Of a stretch of 64,000 bases of DNA, positions 51,317 to 59,195 are shown one piece after another. Location of the stretch: positions 1-64,000 of the forward strand of contig JBGVTE010000126.1 of assembly GCA_041862375.1 (NCBI GenBank), in the 5' to 3' direction. Both the position numbers and the translations under genes were made by a program. The notes below the pieces were generated by a model. It was not told where the DNA came from and ran no database searches. It saw nothing but the letters and a program-made list of their open reading frames with translations. The stretch is from WVZL01 sp041862375. Its GTDB lineage: Bacteria; Acidobacteriota; Aminicenantia; Aminicenantales; Aminicenantaceae. Numbering within the stretch: the first letter of the stretch is position 1; every line of letters begins with the position of its first letter.

Positions 51317-52267
51317 TTATCTCTGGCGCCAGTATTCTAATAAGTCAAACAATGATTTTTCCAAAGGAATCTCTGGCCTCCAAGATGTATCCTTATATAT
51401 CTTAATGTTACTTCCAACCAAGCGTGGGATATCTGCTTTCCTTAATTTCTCGGGATCAACCTGGACTTCAATCGAAAGAGAGGAAAAAGAAAGAAGAATA
51501 TCTAATATTTTCTTAAGGGATAAAAATTTCCCTGAACAGACATTATAGACTTCGCCTCTTTTTCCCTTCTGCATCAGGAGGGTGTAAGCTCTTACAACAT
51601 CACTCACAGATGTATAATCTCTTTCTGCCTCGAGGTTTCCTACTTTTATGACTGGCTTGGCTAAGCCTTTTTCAATCTGAGCGATCTGACGAGCCCAGTC
51701 AGAACATACAAAATCTGGGCTCTGTCCAGGACCAGTATGAGTAAAAGGCCTGACAATGACAATATCCAAGCCCTCAGACTGGATATAGAATTTGCTCAAA
51801 AGCTCGCCGCTTACTTTAGAAAAGGCATAGGGATTCACAACATTAAAGGAATCCTTTTCCTCTAGAGCTTCTTCATCGGGACATCCCGCACCATAGACAT
51901 CAGATGAGCTTACAAAAAGGAACCTGCTCTGCGGTGAAAATTCTCTCACAGCTTCAAAAAGATAAAAGGTTCCCAATACATTCGTCTCTAAGGTCTCCTT
52001 TTTATTTCCCCATGAATACTTGACATTGGAGATAGCAGCGAGATGAAAAATCCAAAGGGGTTTTATTTCCTTTATAACTCTGAAGACATCCTCTTCTGAT
52101 CTAATATCCATAAAAAAGATATTCTTCTCGCCCGGTGCCGACTTTTGGGGAAAGGAGGTTCCGTATATAGTATATGTGCTCCCTGGGGAATTTAAAAAAT
52201 TAATGAGATTGCTTCCTACAAAGCCTGTGGCACCACTTATGAAAACTCTCAAACTCTTTCTCTCCAA
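51317..52267 (-). CDS. NAD-dependent epimerase/dehydratase (GDP-4-keto-6-deoxymannose reductase-like)
   Basis: 316-residue extended SDR. The Rossmann motif is GATGFVGSNLINFL at 11-24; the catalytic YxxxK is in NPYAFSKVSGELL near 143-147, with the Ser/Thr in FVSSSDVYG near 115. It is a close relative of the next gene (52249) and probably reduces a GDP-4-keto-6-deoxy sugar in GDP-rhamnose/fucose-type synthesis. Exact product is not predictable. It overlaps the upstream gene by 19 bases. Confidence 0.82.
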   Translation of the reverse strand: MERKSLRVFISGATGFVGSNLINFLNSPGSTYTIYGTSFPQKSAPGEKNIFFMDIRSEEDVFRVIKEIKPLWIFHLAAISNVKYSWGNKKETLETNVLGTFYLFEAVREFSPQSRFLFVSSSDVYGAGCPDEEALEEKDSFNVVNPYAFSKVSGELLSKFYIQSEGLDIVIVRPFTHTGPGQSPDFVCSDWARQIAQIEKGLAKPVIKVGNLEAERDYTSVSDVVRAYTLLMQKGKRGEVYNVCSGKFLSLKKILDILLSFSSLSIEVQVDPEKLRKADIPRLVGSNIKIYKDTSWRPEIPLEKSLFDLLEYWRQR

Positions 52268-53205
52268 TAATCAAGCAAATCTTGCAATGACTGACTGATA
52301 GAAATGCTCGGCTTCCACCCTGTTAGCTGTACAAATTTAGTACAATCAGATAAAAGAATGGGAACATCAGACGGTCTCAGTCTCTTTGGATCTACATTAA
52401 CCTTGATTTTTTTTCTAGTCAAAGAGAGGAGGATATCCAGAATCTCCTTCATAGAAGATGTTTTCCCTGTTCCTATGTTGTACACTTCTCCTGGTTCTCC
52501 TTTCTCAAGGCTTAACCAATAAGCTCGAACCACATCACGGACATCCGTAAAATCTCTCTTCGCTTCTAAGTTCCCAACATAAATAACTGGAGGCCTTTTC
52601 TCCTTTTCAATCTCTGCTATCTGCTTGGCAAAATTAGAGCAAATAAAGACATCTCCTCTCCGGGGTCCTGTGTGGTTGAAGCCCCGTGTTCTTATAATTT
52701 CTAATCCATAGCTCTTAAAATACTGATAGCCTAAGAGATCTTGGGCAACTTTACTTATTGCATAGGGACTTAAGGGCCTTAAAGGATTTGTCTCCTTCAT
52801 CGGGATTTCATTCGGATAAGTTAATCCATACTCCTCACTGGATCCAGCTACCTGAATTTTAGGTGAGAGCTTGTGACTGAGAACGGCCTCAAAAAGGTTA
52901 ATCTGGCCAATGGCATTGATGGCAAAGGTCTCAGAAGGAGATCTCCAGGAAAAAGGAACAAAGCTCTGGGCAGCTAGATGAAAAATTCGATCTGGTTCTA
53001 TTTCACTTAGACATTTTCTCAAAGATACAAAATCTTTTAACTCAGCCTCATGAAGTTCTACTTTATCCATTATATGGAGAACGTTTTCCATCCGGCTTCG
53101 CCATCTGACTATTCCGTAGAGTTTGACATCAGGTTGATCCCTAAGAATGTAATCAGCCAAATGACTTCCCGCAAACCCGGTTATTCCAGTGATTAATACT
53201 CTCAT
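52249..53205 (-). CDS. GDP-mannose 4,6-dehydratase-like SDR
   Basis: 318-residue extended SDR related to GDP-mannose 4,6-dehydratase: the Rossmann motif GITGFAGSHLADYIL at 6-20, AGSSEEYG near 118-125 (with the dehydratase Glu), YAISKVAQDLL near 145 (YxxxK), and FNHTGPRRG near 172. It is somewhat short for Gmd. A tandem paralogue follows downstream, so the pair may make GDP-deoxyhexoses. Confidence 0.82.
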   Translation of the reverse strand: MRVLITGITGFAGSHLADYILRDQPDVKLYGIVRWRSRMENVLHIMDKVELHEAELKDFVSLRKCLSEIEPDRIFHLAAQSFVPFSWRSPSETFAINAIGQINLFEAVLSHKLSPKIQVAGSSEEYGLTYPNEIPMKETNPLRPLSPYAISKVAQDLLGYQYFKSYGLEIIRTRGFNHTGPRRGDVFICSNFAKQIAEIEKEKRPPVIYVGNLEAKRDFTDVRDVVRAYWLSLEKGEPGEVYNIGTGKTSSMKEILDILLSLTRKKIKVNVDPKRLRPSDVPILLSDCTKFVQLTGWKPSISISQSLQDLLDYWRERV

Positions 53206-53222
53206 TATTCCTCCTCAGAATA

Positions 53223-53245
53223 TTAGGTATCTCCTTAATACCTAA
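53223..53245 (-). promoter_or_regulatory. Perfect hairpin ahead of the GDP-mannose dehydratase-like gene
   Basis: Perfect inverted repeat TTAGGTAT-N7-ATACCTAA, 17 bases upstream of the start at 53205. On the minus strand the loop is TAAGGAG, a Shine-Dalgarno-like sequence. A related GAGGTAT-N12-ATACCTC dyad lies upstream of rfbC at 55085-55110. Confidence 0.5.
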
Positions 53246-53339
53246 GCATAAGGTTTACAATTGTACTAATTGTGACTGTAAAAAACAAAACATTTCAGTT
53301 AGTACTACATTTTCCTTGAGGAAAAAAATAAGAAGGACC

Positions 53340-53488
53340 AGGCTTGGTGTTGTAGAAAACCGTTTGAAGGCTGAGCGGGCGCGGCTCCTCTCCAAAATGG
53401 AGAGCAGAGCGAAGCCTGAAACCGAGCTGGCTCTAACTCGCTGGGGCAAAGCCAGAAAGATTTCGAAACACCTAGCCTGACCCCTCTT
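53340..53488. repeat. GC-rich structured element (MITE/REP-like)
   Basis: About 140 bases, clearly more GC-rich than the flanks, closed by an outer stem: AGGCTTGGTGTT (53340-53351) pairs with AACACCTAGCCT (53467-53478) with a single mismatch. An inner hairpin runs at about 53384-53410 (GCTCCTCTCCA / TGGAGAG...GAGC) and a second one (CTGGCT/AGCCAG) near 53427-53455. Read on the minus strand, the right end gives GGGGTCAGGCT, like the ends of elements moved by REP-associated transposases. No transposase is present here. Confidence 0.6.
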
Positions 53489-53546
53489 TGCTCATCGTAA
53501 GTACGAATTTTGTTCCTCTCATGGAATGAGAGATGCTTTCATCACA

Positions 53547-54611
53547 TTACTTTCGCTCTTGATAGTAGGTATCATAAAAAGCTTTAAACTCCCTGCTTTT
53601 CTTTTTTATCTTACTCCACCAGGTTTTGTTTTTTTGGTACCAACGGATAGTTAAAGCCAATGCGTCCTCAAATTTCCACTCTGGTTTCCATCCTAACATA
53701 TGGATCTTCCGGCAATCGAGGGCATATCTTCTATCATGACCTAATCGGTCAGGCACAAACTTAACCAGACCTCTCGGTTTTTGTAAAAAGTCAACAATTC
53801 TCTCTGCAACAGTAATGTTTTTAACCTCGTTATTAGCTCCCACGTTGTAAACTTCCCCCTTTTTTCCTCGGCACATCACAAGGTCAATAGCGCGGCAATG
53901 ATCTTCCACAAACAGCCAATCTCGAACATTTTCCCCCCTTCCGTAAAGGGGAAGCGCTTTCTCTTCTATAGCATTTGTCACGAAGAGAGGGATAAATTTT
54001 TCTGGATACTGGTAAGGACCAAAATTGTTGCTTGGCCTGAGGATGATAATAGGCAAGCTATAAGTTATATAGTAAGCATAAGCCAGTCTGTCTGCTCCAG
54101 CCTTGCTGGCAGCATAAGGAGAAGAAGGGCACAGCGGGTCTTCTTCCTTAAAACAGCCTTTGTTTCGGCTGCCGTAAACTTCATCGGTTGAGATGTGAAG
54201 AAAAAATTCCACATCTGATTTCCTCAAACCTTCGAGGAGAACAAAAGTTCCATAAACATCAGTCAAAACAAATTCCCCTGCGTCGAGGATAGAACGGTCT
54301 ACATGAGTCTCAGCTGCAAAATGAACAACACCCTGAACTCTTTTAAAAATCTTCCCTACAAGCTCTCTATCCCTGATGTCACCATGAATAAACTCGTAGC
54401 GGGGATCCTTCTCAATATCTTTCAGGTTATCGAGGTTGCCAGCATAAGTTAGCTTGTCTAGGTTTATAATCTTGCACTGAGAGTAGCGCTTCAACAAATA
54501 ATGTATAAAATTACTGCCGATAAAACCTGCCCCTCCTGTGACAAGCAGAGTTTTCCCCTCAAGGGAGCGCTCATCAACCATCTTTTCTTTTCCAGTCGTA
54601 AGGAATGTCAT
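53547..54611 (-). CDS. rfbB: dTDP-glucose 4,6-dehydratase
   Basis: 354-residue SDR. The Rossmann motif GGAGFIGSNFIHYLL near 25, the dehydratase motif HISTDEVYGS near 140-150, the YxxxK in YAASKAGADRLAYAY near 165 and RPSNNFGPYQYPEKFIP near 190 identify the enzyme that makes dTDP-4-keto-6-deoxyglucose from dTDP-glucose. Start uncertain: ATG at 54611 overlaps rfbC by 38 bases, a later ATG at 54581 by eight. Confidence 0.93.
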   Translation of the reverse strand: MTFLTTGKEKMVDERSLEGKTLLVTGGAGFIGSNFIHYLLKRYSQCKIINLDKLTYAGNLDNLKDIEKDPRYEFIHGDIRDRELVGKIFKRVQGVVHFAAETHVDRSILDAGEFVLTDVYGTFVLLEGLRKSDVEFFLHISTDEVYGSRNKGCFKEEDPLCPSSPYAASKAGADRLAYAYYITYSLPIIILRPSNNFGPYQYPEKFIPLFVTNAIEEKALPLYGRGENVRDWLFVEDHCRAIDLVMCRGKKGEVYNVGANNEVKNITVAERIVDFLQKPRGLVKFVPDRLGHDRRYALDCRKIHMLGWKPEWKFEDALALTIRWYQKNKTWWSKIKKKSREFKAFYDTYYQERK

Positions 54612-55029
54612 TCTGGTGAGGATCTAAGCGCTGCTCATCAGGATTATCATAATCATAGACTTCTGTCGGAATATTAATAACAATCGCTTCTTCTTGGCTT
54701 ACACACATCCAACCATGGTAGATACCCGGGGGGATCTGGAGAAGTAAGGGATTATGAATACCAAGATAAAACTCGCTTATTTCTTTGAAAGAGGAAGAGT
54801 TTGGCCGAGGATCGTACAAAACCAGTTTAATCATTCCCCTTATGCAGGTTATATTATCTGTCTGCTTATCATGCTTATGCCAGGCCTTGACTATGTTCGG
54901 ATAGGTAGTACTCATATAAACCTGGCCAAAGTTCAAGAAGAGATCGTCGTCGCTGCGAAGAATCTCCATTAACCTTCCTCTCTCATCAGGGATAACTCTT
55001 AACTTTTTAGTTTTTACTCCTTCGATCAT
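54574..55029 (-). CDS. rfbC: dTDP-4-dehydrorhamnose 3,5-epimerase-like cupin protein
   Basis: 151-residue RmlC-like cupin. The RKLVDERGRL-type N-terminus (RVIPDERGRLMEIL), WHKHDKQTDNITCIRG near 51-66 (the canonical RG-H-Q pattern is altered to KAWHKHDKQ) and GIYHGWMCV near 101-109 are visible. It may epimerise a dTDP-sugar in the rhamnose pathway or be a related short type; the differences make the exact activity uncertain. Confidence 0.78.
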   Translation of the reverse strand: MIEGVKTKKLRVIPDERGRLMEILRSDDDLFLNFGQVYMSTTYPNIVKAWHKHDKQTDNITCIRGMIKLVLYDPRPNSSSFKEISEFYLGIHNPLLLQIPPGIYHGWMCVSQEEAIVINIPTEVYDYDNPDEQRLDPHQNDIPYDWKRKDG

Positions 55030-55084
55030 TTCCTTTTCCTTAATTGCTCGCTTATCATAAGAGCTTTTCCTTTCCTCTGTTTAC

Positions 55085-55166
55085 GAGGTATAACCAGGAT
55101 CTAATACCTCATTCTTACAATTTTTCTCAACAAGCTGACTCATAGAGCTACAGAGTTAATGAGTCA
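55085..55166 (-). promoter_or_regulatory. Two hairpins between rfbA and rfbC
   Basis: A dyad GAGGTAT-N12-ATACCTC at 55085-55110 and a perfect eight-base dyad TGACTCAT-N15-ATGAGTCA at 55136-55166. The latter includes the rfbA stop codon. Neither is followed by a U-tract, so simple terminators are unlikely. Confidence 0.45.
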
Positions 55167-56228
55167 CTTTATGCCTATTTCACTCTTATCTCCCACCATA
55201 AAATGGTAGACTGATGGCTTCGGTGGAGACTTGTATATCTTTACTCCCCGTCCGATTAAGCTTTCATCAATTCTGCTTCCTACATCCCTTATTTCGCTTC
55301 CTTCTAAGACAATGCTGTGCTCAATTTCGGTCTGAACGATTTTGCACTGGTTCTGAATCGAAGTAAAGGGGCCTATGTAAGAATCAATAATCTCTGTGTC
55401 AGCTCCCACGATAGCAGGCCCCCGGATTATACTATTCCTGACAGAAACACCTTTTTCGATGATGACTTCCCCTTTTATCTTTGATTTTGAATCTACAGTT
55501 CCCTCAATTCTATTCACAATAGATTCCAGGATTAAACGGTTTGCCTCAAGAATATCTTCTATCTTGCCTGTATCTTTCCACCACCCTGATACAAGGTGTG
55601 GATGGACACTGTAACCGTTATCTATCAGATATTGAATTGCATCTGTGATTTCAAGCTCATTCCTCCAAGATGGCTTGATAGCCTTCACAGCCTCAAATAC
55701 ATTGAAATCAAACATATATACACCCACAAGGGCCAGGTTGCTCAAGGGTTGCTTTGGTTTTTCGACCAGCCTCACAACTCTTCCATCTTTTAGCTCAGCA
55801 ACCCCAAACATCTGCGGATTAGGAACTTCAGTCAGGAGTATTAAAGAATTGGGTTTTTGCTCTTGAAACTCCTCGACAAGAGACTTAATCCCGCTCTTGA
55901 GGATATTATCTCCTAAATACATAACAAAGGAATCCTTGCCGAGGAAACTTTCAGATATTTTAACAGCATGAGCCAAACCTAAAGGAGCCTCCTGTTCGAT
56001 ATAGTGGACGTGTATTCCCCAACGACTACCATCTCCTACTGCCTCCTTGATTTCATCTTTTGTATCCCCGACTACAATTCCAATCTCTCTAATTCCTGCT
56101 TCTTCGAGAGCCTCGATACCGTAAAATAATACAGGCTTGTTAGCCACCGGGACTAATTGCTTGGCTTGAGTGAACGTTAGAGGCCGGAGCCTTGTTCCTT
56201 TCCCTCCACTCAAAATTAACCCTTTCAT
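55164..56228 (-). CDS. rfbA: Glucose-1-phosphate thymidylyltransferase (long form)
   Basis: 354-residue RmlA-like nucleotidyltransferase making dTDP-glucose. The N-terminal GGKGTRLRPLT at 8-18 is the pyrophosphorylase signature; EVPNPQMFGVAELKDG near 135 and VEKPKQP near 155 are typical. Residues about 245-354 form a left-handed beta-helix with hexapeptide repeats, as in archaeal or GlmU-like long forms. The start lies one base after the lptD stop. Confidence 0.9.
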   Translation of the reverse strand: MKGLILSGGKGTRLRPLTFTQAKQLVPVANKPVLFYGIEALEEAGIREIGIVVGDTKDEIKEAVGDGSRWGIHVHYIEQEAPLGLAHAVKISESFLGKDSFVMYLGDNILKSGIKSLVEEFQEQKPNSLILLTEVPNPQMFGVAELKDGRVVRLVEKPKQPLSNLALVGVYMFDFNVFEAVKAIKPSWRNELEITDAIQYLIDNGYSVHPHLVSGWWKDTGKIEDILEANRLILESIVNRIEGTVDSKSKIKGEVIIEKGVSVRNSIIRGPAIVGADTEIIDSYIGPFTSIQNQCKIVQTEIEHSIVLEGSEIRDVGSRIDESLIGRGVKIYKSPPKPSVYHFMVGDKSEIGIK

Positions 56229-58385
56229 TTAAAACCCCATTCCTCCTAAAAAGTCTGTTGTCTTCCCGATATTTCCCAACCCGATTGTAATCCTGAATTG
56301 TGTTTCTGGTTTTTCGCGAAAATAGAATATCCTAAGATCTGCTCTAAAATCAAGGCATTGATAACTGTAGACGAGGGCAAATGCTGAATAAAGCATCTCC
56401 ATTTCTTGGATATTAAAATCATTCTCAACCTGAAACTCTACAGAAAGCTTGGGAATTTTGATGCCTGCGAAAACATTAATCTGATGTCGGTCCCACAGCA
56501 CATCCTCCGCATACGGATTGATACTCTTGTACCAATTTACTCTGATGAACAGAGAATCTGCAGCCGAGCCCAAGTTGGCTCCCAGCCGCAAGCTCGAAAA
56601 AGTCTTATAGTATGGGTTGTACCCCGCAGAAAAATCTACGCTGTATTTTGATGTCGGGTAAAATCTTAAGTAACCGCTTATGTCAGAAAATCTAGGTATC
56701 TCACCGTTTACTCTATAGATCTGCAACGGCCCTTCTTCTGGATCTAGATAAAATGTTTGTGCCACTCCTAGGGTGAGAACTTCCCTCGGCATTTTATCCT
56801 GTTTTATCAAGAAGCGATTGGTTAATCCATACCGGATAAAATGATCTCTTGAAAAGAACCATGCTGTGATAATTCTATCAGAGGAGGGAACAGGCGTATC
56901 ATAGTGATACAAGAACGAAGGCTCGATAATATGCTTCAGTTTTGCCGTGTTCTTAGCATCAAAAAATATCTTATATAAAACAGGGCCTATGAGTTCAACC
57001 TCAAATCCATAGTTATGAGCTAAGAGAGGTTCGTCAACAATCTCGCCTGTATCTGGAGCTGTGCTTTGGAAATGGTAATTGAAATTGGCAGCAAGTGAAA
57101 AATTGGCAGTAAGCCATGGTATTGTAGTGAAAGGCAGTGTTAACATAGGCCTGAAACCTAAGCTCTGCGAGCTTGTCTGGATACCTTCTTTATAATCTGA
57201 TTCCCATCCATATTCCCACCGACTGAAGGAAGAAGAGAAGGAAAAATAGAGAGGAGAAAATATTTTTATTTTGGATGAACTAAATCCAATTTGGGGAAGA
57301 TTGTGCTTGATAATAGAATTGTCCATCTCTGTGAAATATGTCTCAAACCTCGAGACTCGCATATTAAAATTGAAATAGGACCATGCCCTAGAAAGATAAA
57401 CCTGGGAGCGGCGATTTGAGACAACTGCTCTCATGAAGTTATTATCAAACTCTCTTAAAAAATCAAAAGAGCTCTGATAGTCGATATCAGCAACGAGACT
57501 AAAATTGAAAGGGAGTACCTGATTATGGTTAAAGCGAATTATGTACGCATCGGGAGGCTTTTCCTGTTCCGGTTGCTCCTTAAAAGTAAAATAGTAGGCA
57601 TTCAAGTTACCGCCTGTTCCTGCTGAAAAAAGATAGCGGTATTCAAGACCGACTCCCTTTCCTTTTGCTGAGTAATAATTGAAATTAAAAGTGGTATCCA
57701 TATTTTTCCTTATGGCCCAGTAGAAACTCTGTGAGTAAAAGATTCCCTTAGGCTCTGAATACCCTAGTTGAGGCATTAAAAAACCTGACGCTCTCTCCTT
57801 GAGGGGATACCGGATATAAGGGAAATAAAAAACGGGAATTTTTCTTATGGAGAAGACAGAATTCCACATTTCCATGTAGTTGTCCTTTTTAAAATTAGCC
57901 TTTGTGCAGGAAAATTTCCAGCGGGGCACCGGTTGGGTACACGACGTCAGCTTGGCTTTTTCGAAGCTATAAACATTCTCCTCTCTCCTTTCCATAGAAT
58001 CTGCCTCGTAAAAAACAGTTGGCTTTACCATGCCAAAAACTTTTACTAATTCTCCCTTTGAACTATCTAAATTGAAAAAAACTGACTGAGCACTCACAAC
58101 TTCCTCAGGGAGCTGAATAACTACATTCCCTTCAGCAAAAACATCCTTAGTTTCTGTATTTAGCTCGACTTTGTCAGCAAACAGCTTGATATTATTGTAA
58201 TGAAGCTCAACATTTCCCCTGGCAAAAATGCGGTTATTTATTTTTTCTTCGTAATTCGCGATTATCTTAAGTCTGCCGGAAAAAGATGTCTCCTCCTGTC
58301 CGAATACTGCATTCCCTACGAATAAAAATATGAACACAATAAAGATAACTGTTTTATTTCTCGACATCAATGAAATATTTAACAC
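56229..58385 (-). CDS. lptD: LPS assembly outer-membrane protein LptD
   Basis: 718-residue LptD with a signal peptide (about 1-28), an OstA/LptA-like N-terminal domain (about 35-160: ANYEEKINNRIFARGNVELHYNNIKLFADKVEL), and a large beta-barrel (from about 195). Two cysteines in LTSCTQPVPRWKFSC near 150 may form the disulfide. It inserts LPS into the outer leaflet with LptE. The gene is contiguous with rfbA, putting LPS transport and sugar-nucleotide synthesis in one transcript. Confidence 0.93.
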   Translation of the reverse strand: MLNISLMSRNKTVIFIVFIFLFVGNAVFGQEETSFSGRLKIIANYEEKINNRIFARGNVELHYNNIKLFADKVELNTETKDVFAEGNVVIQLPEEVVSAQSVFFNLDSSKGELVKVFGMVKPTVFYEADSMERREENVYSFEKAKLTSCTQPVPRWKFSCTKANFKKDNYMEMWNSVFSIRKIPVFYFPYIRYPLKERASGFLMPQLGYSEPKGIFYSQSFYWAIRKNMDTTFNFNYYSAKGKGVGLEYRYLFSAGTGGNLNAYYFTFKEQPEQEKPPDAYIIRFNHNQVLPFNFSLVADIDYQSSFDFLREFDNNFMRAVVSNRRSQVYLSRAWSYFNFNMRVSRFETYFTEMDNSIIKHNLPQIGFSSSKIKIFSPLYFSFSSSFSRWEYGWESDYKEGIQTSSQSLGFRPMLTLPFTTIPWLTANFSLAANFNYHFQSTAPDTGEIVDEPLLAHNYGFEVELIGPVLYKIFFDAKNTAKLKHIIEPSFLYHYDTPVPSSDRIITAWFFSRDHFIRYGLTNRFLIKQDKMPREVLTLGVAQTFYLDPEEGPLQIYRVNGEIPRFSDISGYLRFYPTSKYSVDFSAGYNPYYKTFSSLRLGANLGSAADSLFIRVNWYKSINPYAEDVLWDRHQINVFAGIKIPKLSVEFQVENDFNIQEMEMLYSAFALVYSYQCLDFRADLRIFYFREKPETQFRITIGLGNIGKTTDFLGGMGF

Positions 58386-58412
58386 AACTCCCGGGGAGAA
58401 TCAATAAAAGCA

Positions 58413-58495
58413 AAAGGGGACAGGCTGCTTTTTCAGATATATGGACTGCATCCTTTATGAGAAGAAATATAAATAAAAAGCAGTGTGTCCCCTTT
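58413..58495. repeat. Hairpin element with GGGGACAGGCT ends
   Basis: Inverted arms 58413-58433 and 58475-58495 match at 19 of 21 positions: AAAGGGGACAGGC... against ...GTGTCCCCTTT, with a 41-base loop. The left end resembles the right end of the element at 53340-53488 read on the minus strand. These end sequences recall hairpins associated with REP/TnpA-type transposases. It lies between lptD and the F0 genes. Confidence 0.6.
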
Positions 58496-58501
58496 ATTGA
58501 C

Positions 58502-58530
58502 TTGACAGGCTTTATTTATCCAACAATAAT
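58502..58530 (+). promoter_or_regulatory. Promoter of the ATP synthase F0 genes
   Basis: Perfect TTGACA at 58502-58507, 17 bases, AATAAT at 58525-58530 (5 of 6). The first ATG is at 58574. Confidence 0.65.
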
Positions 58531-58573
58531 TTGAGAGATGAGTTTATGCTCTCATTTTAAATGGATCAGTTGA

Positions 58574-58804
58574 ATGCTCATGGAACATAAACCTCCCTCG
58601 AAAATTAATTACAGAAAAATTGCCCTGCTGAGTTCTCTGGGACTCATGCTCCCTTCATCTGCTGTTGTAGGTATGTTATTTGGTTATTTGCTCGACAAAC
58701 TTTTCAAGACTCAACCTTGGTTATTGATTCTCTTCACACTTCTTGGTATGGCTTCAGGTGTCTTCAACATTATAAGAGGCCTGAATAAATTCAAAGATGT
58801 CTAA
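58574..58804 (+). CDS. AtpQ/AtpZ-like small membrane protein of the F0 locus
   Basis: 76-residue protein with two transmembrane helices and the AtpZ/ATPase_gene1-type sequence SSAVVGMLFGYLLDKLFKTQPWLLILFTLLGMASG near 28-62. Such proteins accompany AtpI at the start of ATP synthase operons and may help Mg2+ or assembly. ATG at 58574 or 58580 are both possible. It overlaps the next gene by eight bases. Confidence 0.85.
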   Translation: MLMEHKPPSKINYRKIALLSSLGLMLPSSAVVGMLFGYLLDKLFKTQPWLLILFTLLGMASGVFNIIRGLNKFKDV

Positions 58805-59195
58805 GCAACTTCCTTTTACTCAAGACGAATTGAAAATTCTAAAACGAATTCCCAGAGAAATTATTCTACTCTCTTTTGTGGGAGCCTGCTTCGCCAGCTT
58901 TTTATTCAATGTGGTAACAGGTGCACTCTTGTTAGCAGGAGGAATATTCTCTGCAGCAAGCTTCCTATGGCTCAAAAATTCCATATCCAAATCATTTATA
59001 CACGACAATAAAAAGCAAATGCTCAAATCAATCCTGGGAAGCTATCTCCTTCGACTGCTATTGATTGTGGCTGTTTTTTCTTTTATAATTATTTTTTTCT
59101 CAAAAAAGACTATCGCTTTCATGGTAGGTTTTTCAGCAATTGTTTTAGTCTTTTTGGCTGAAGCAATCGTAGCTTTGTCTCGAATAAAAAAATGA
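58797..59195 (+). CDS. atpI: ATP synthase I-chain-like protein
   Basis: 132-residue four-helix membrane protein similar to AtpI/ATP-synthase I chain, with the helices at about 20-37, 42-60, 75-95 and 100-125. AtpI aids c-ring assembly. It overlaps atpB by four bases. Confidence 0.8.
   Translation: MSKQLPFTQDELKILKRIPREIILLSFVGACFASFLFNVVTGALLLAGGIFSAASFLWLKNSISKSFIHDNKKQMLKSILGSYLLRLLLIVAVFSFIIIFFSKKTIAFMVGFSAIVLVFLAEAIVALSRIKK

Larger units (their letters stand above)
53206..53546. other. Intergenic region with hairpin and GC-rich element
   Basis: About 340 bases between the rfbB and gmd-like genes. It contains a hairpin at 53223-53245 and the GC-rich repeat-like element at 53340-53488. 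A minus-strand ORF (53255-53449) is just translation of the element. Confidence 0.6.

Noticed and set aside
53255..53449. 64-codon minus-strand ORF near the gmd-like gene
   Set aside because: It is a translation of the structured GC-rich repeat, not a gene.
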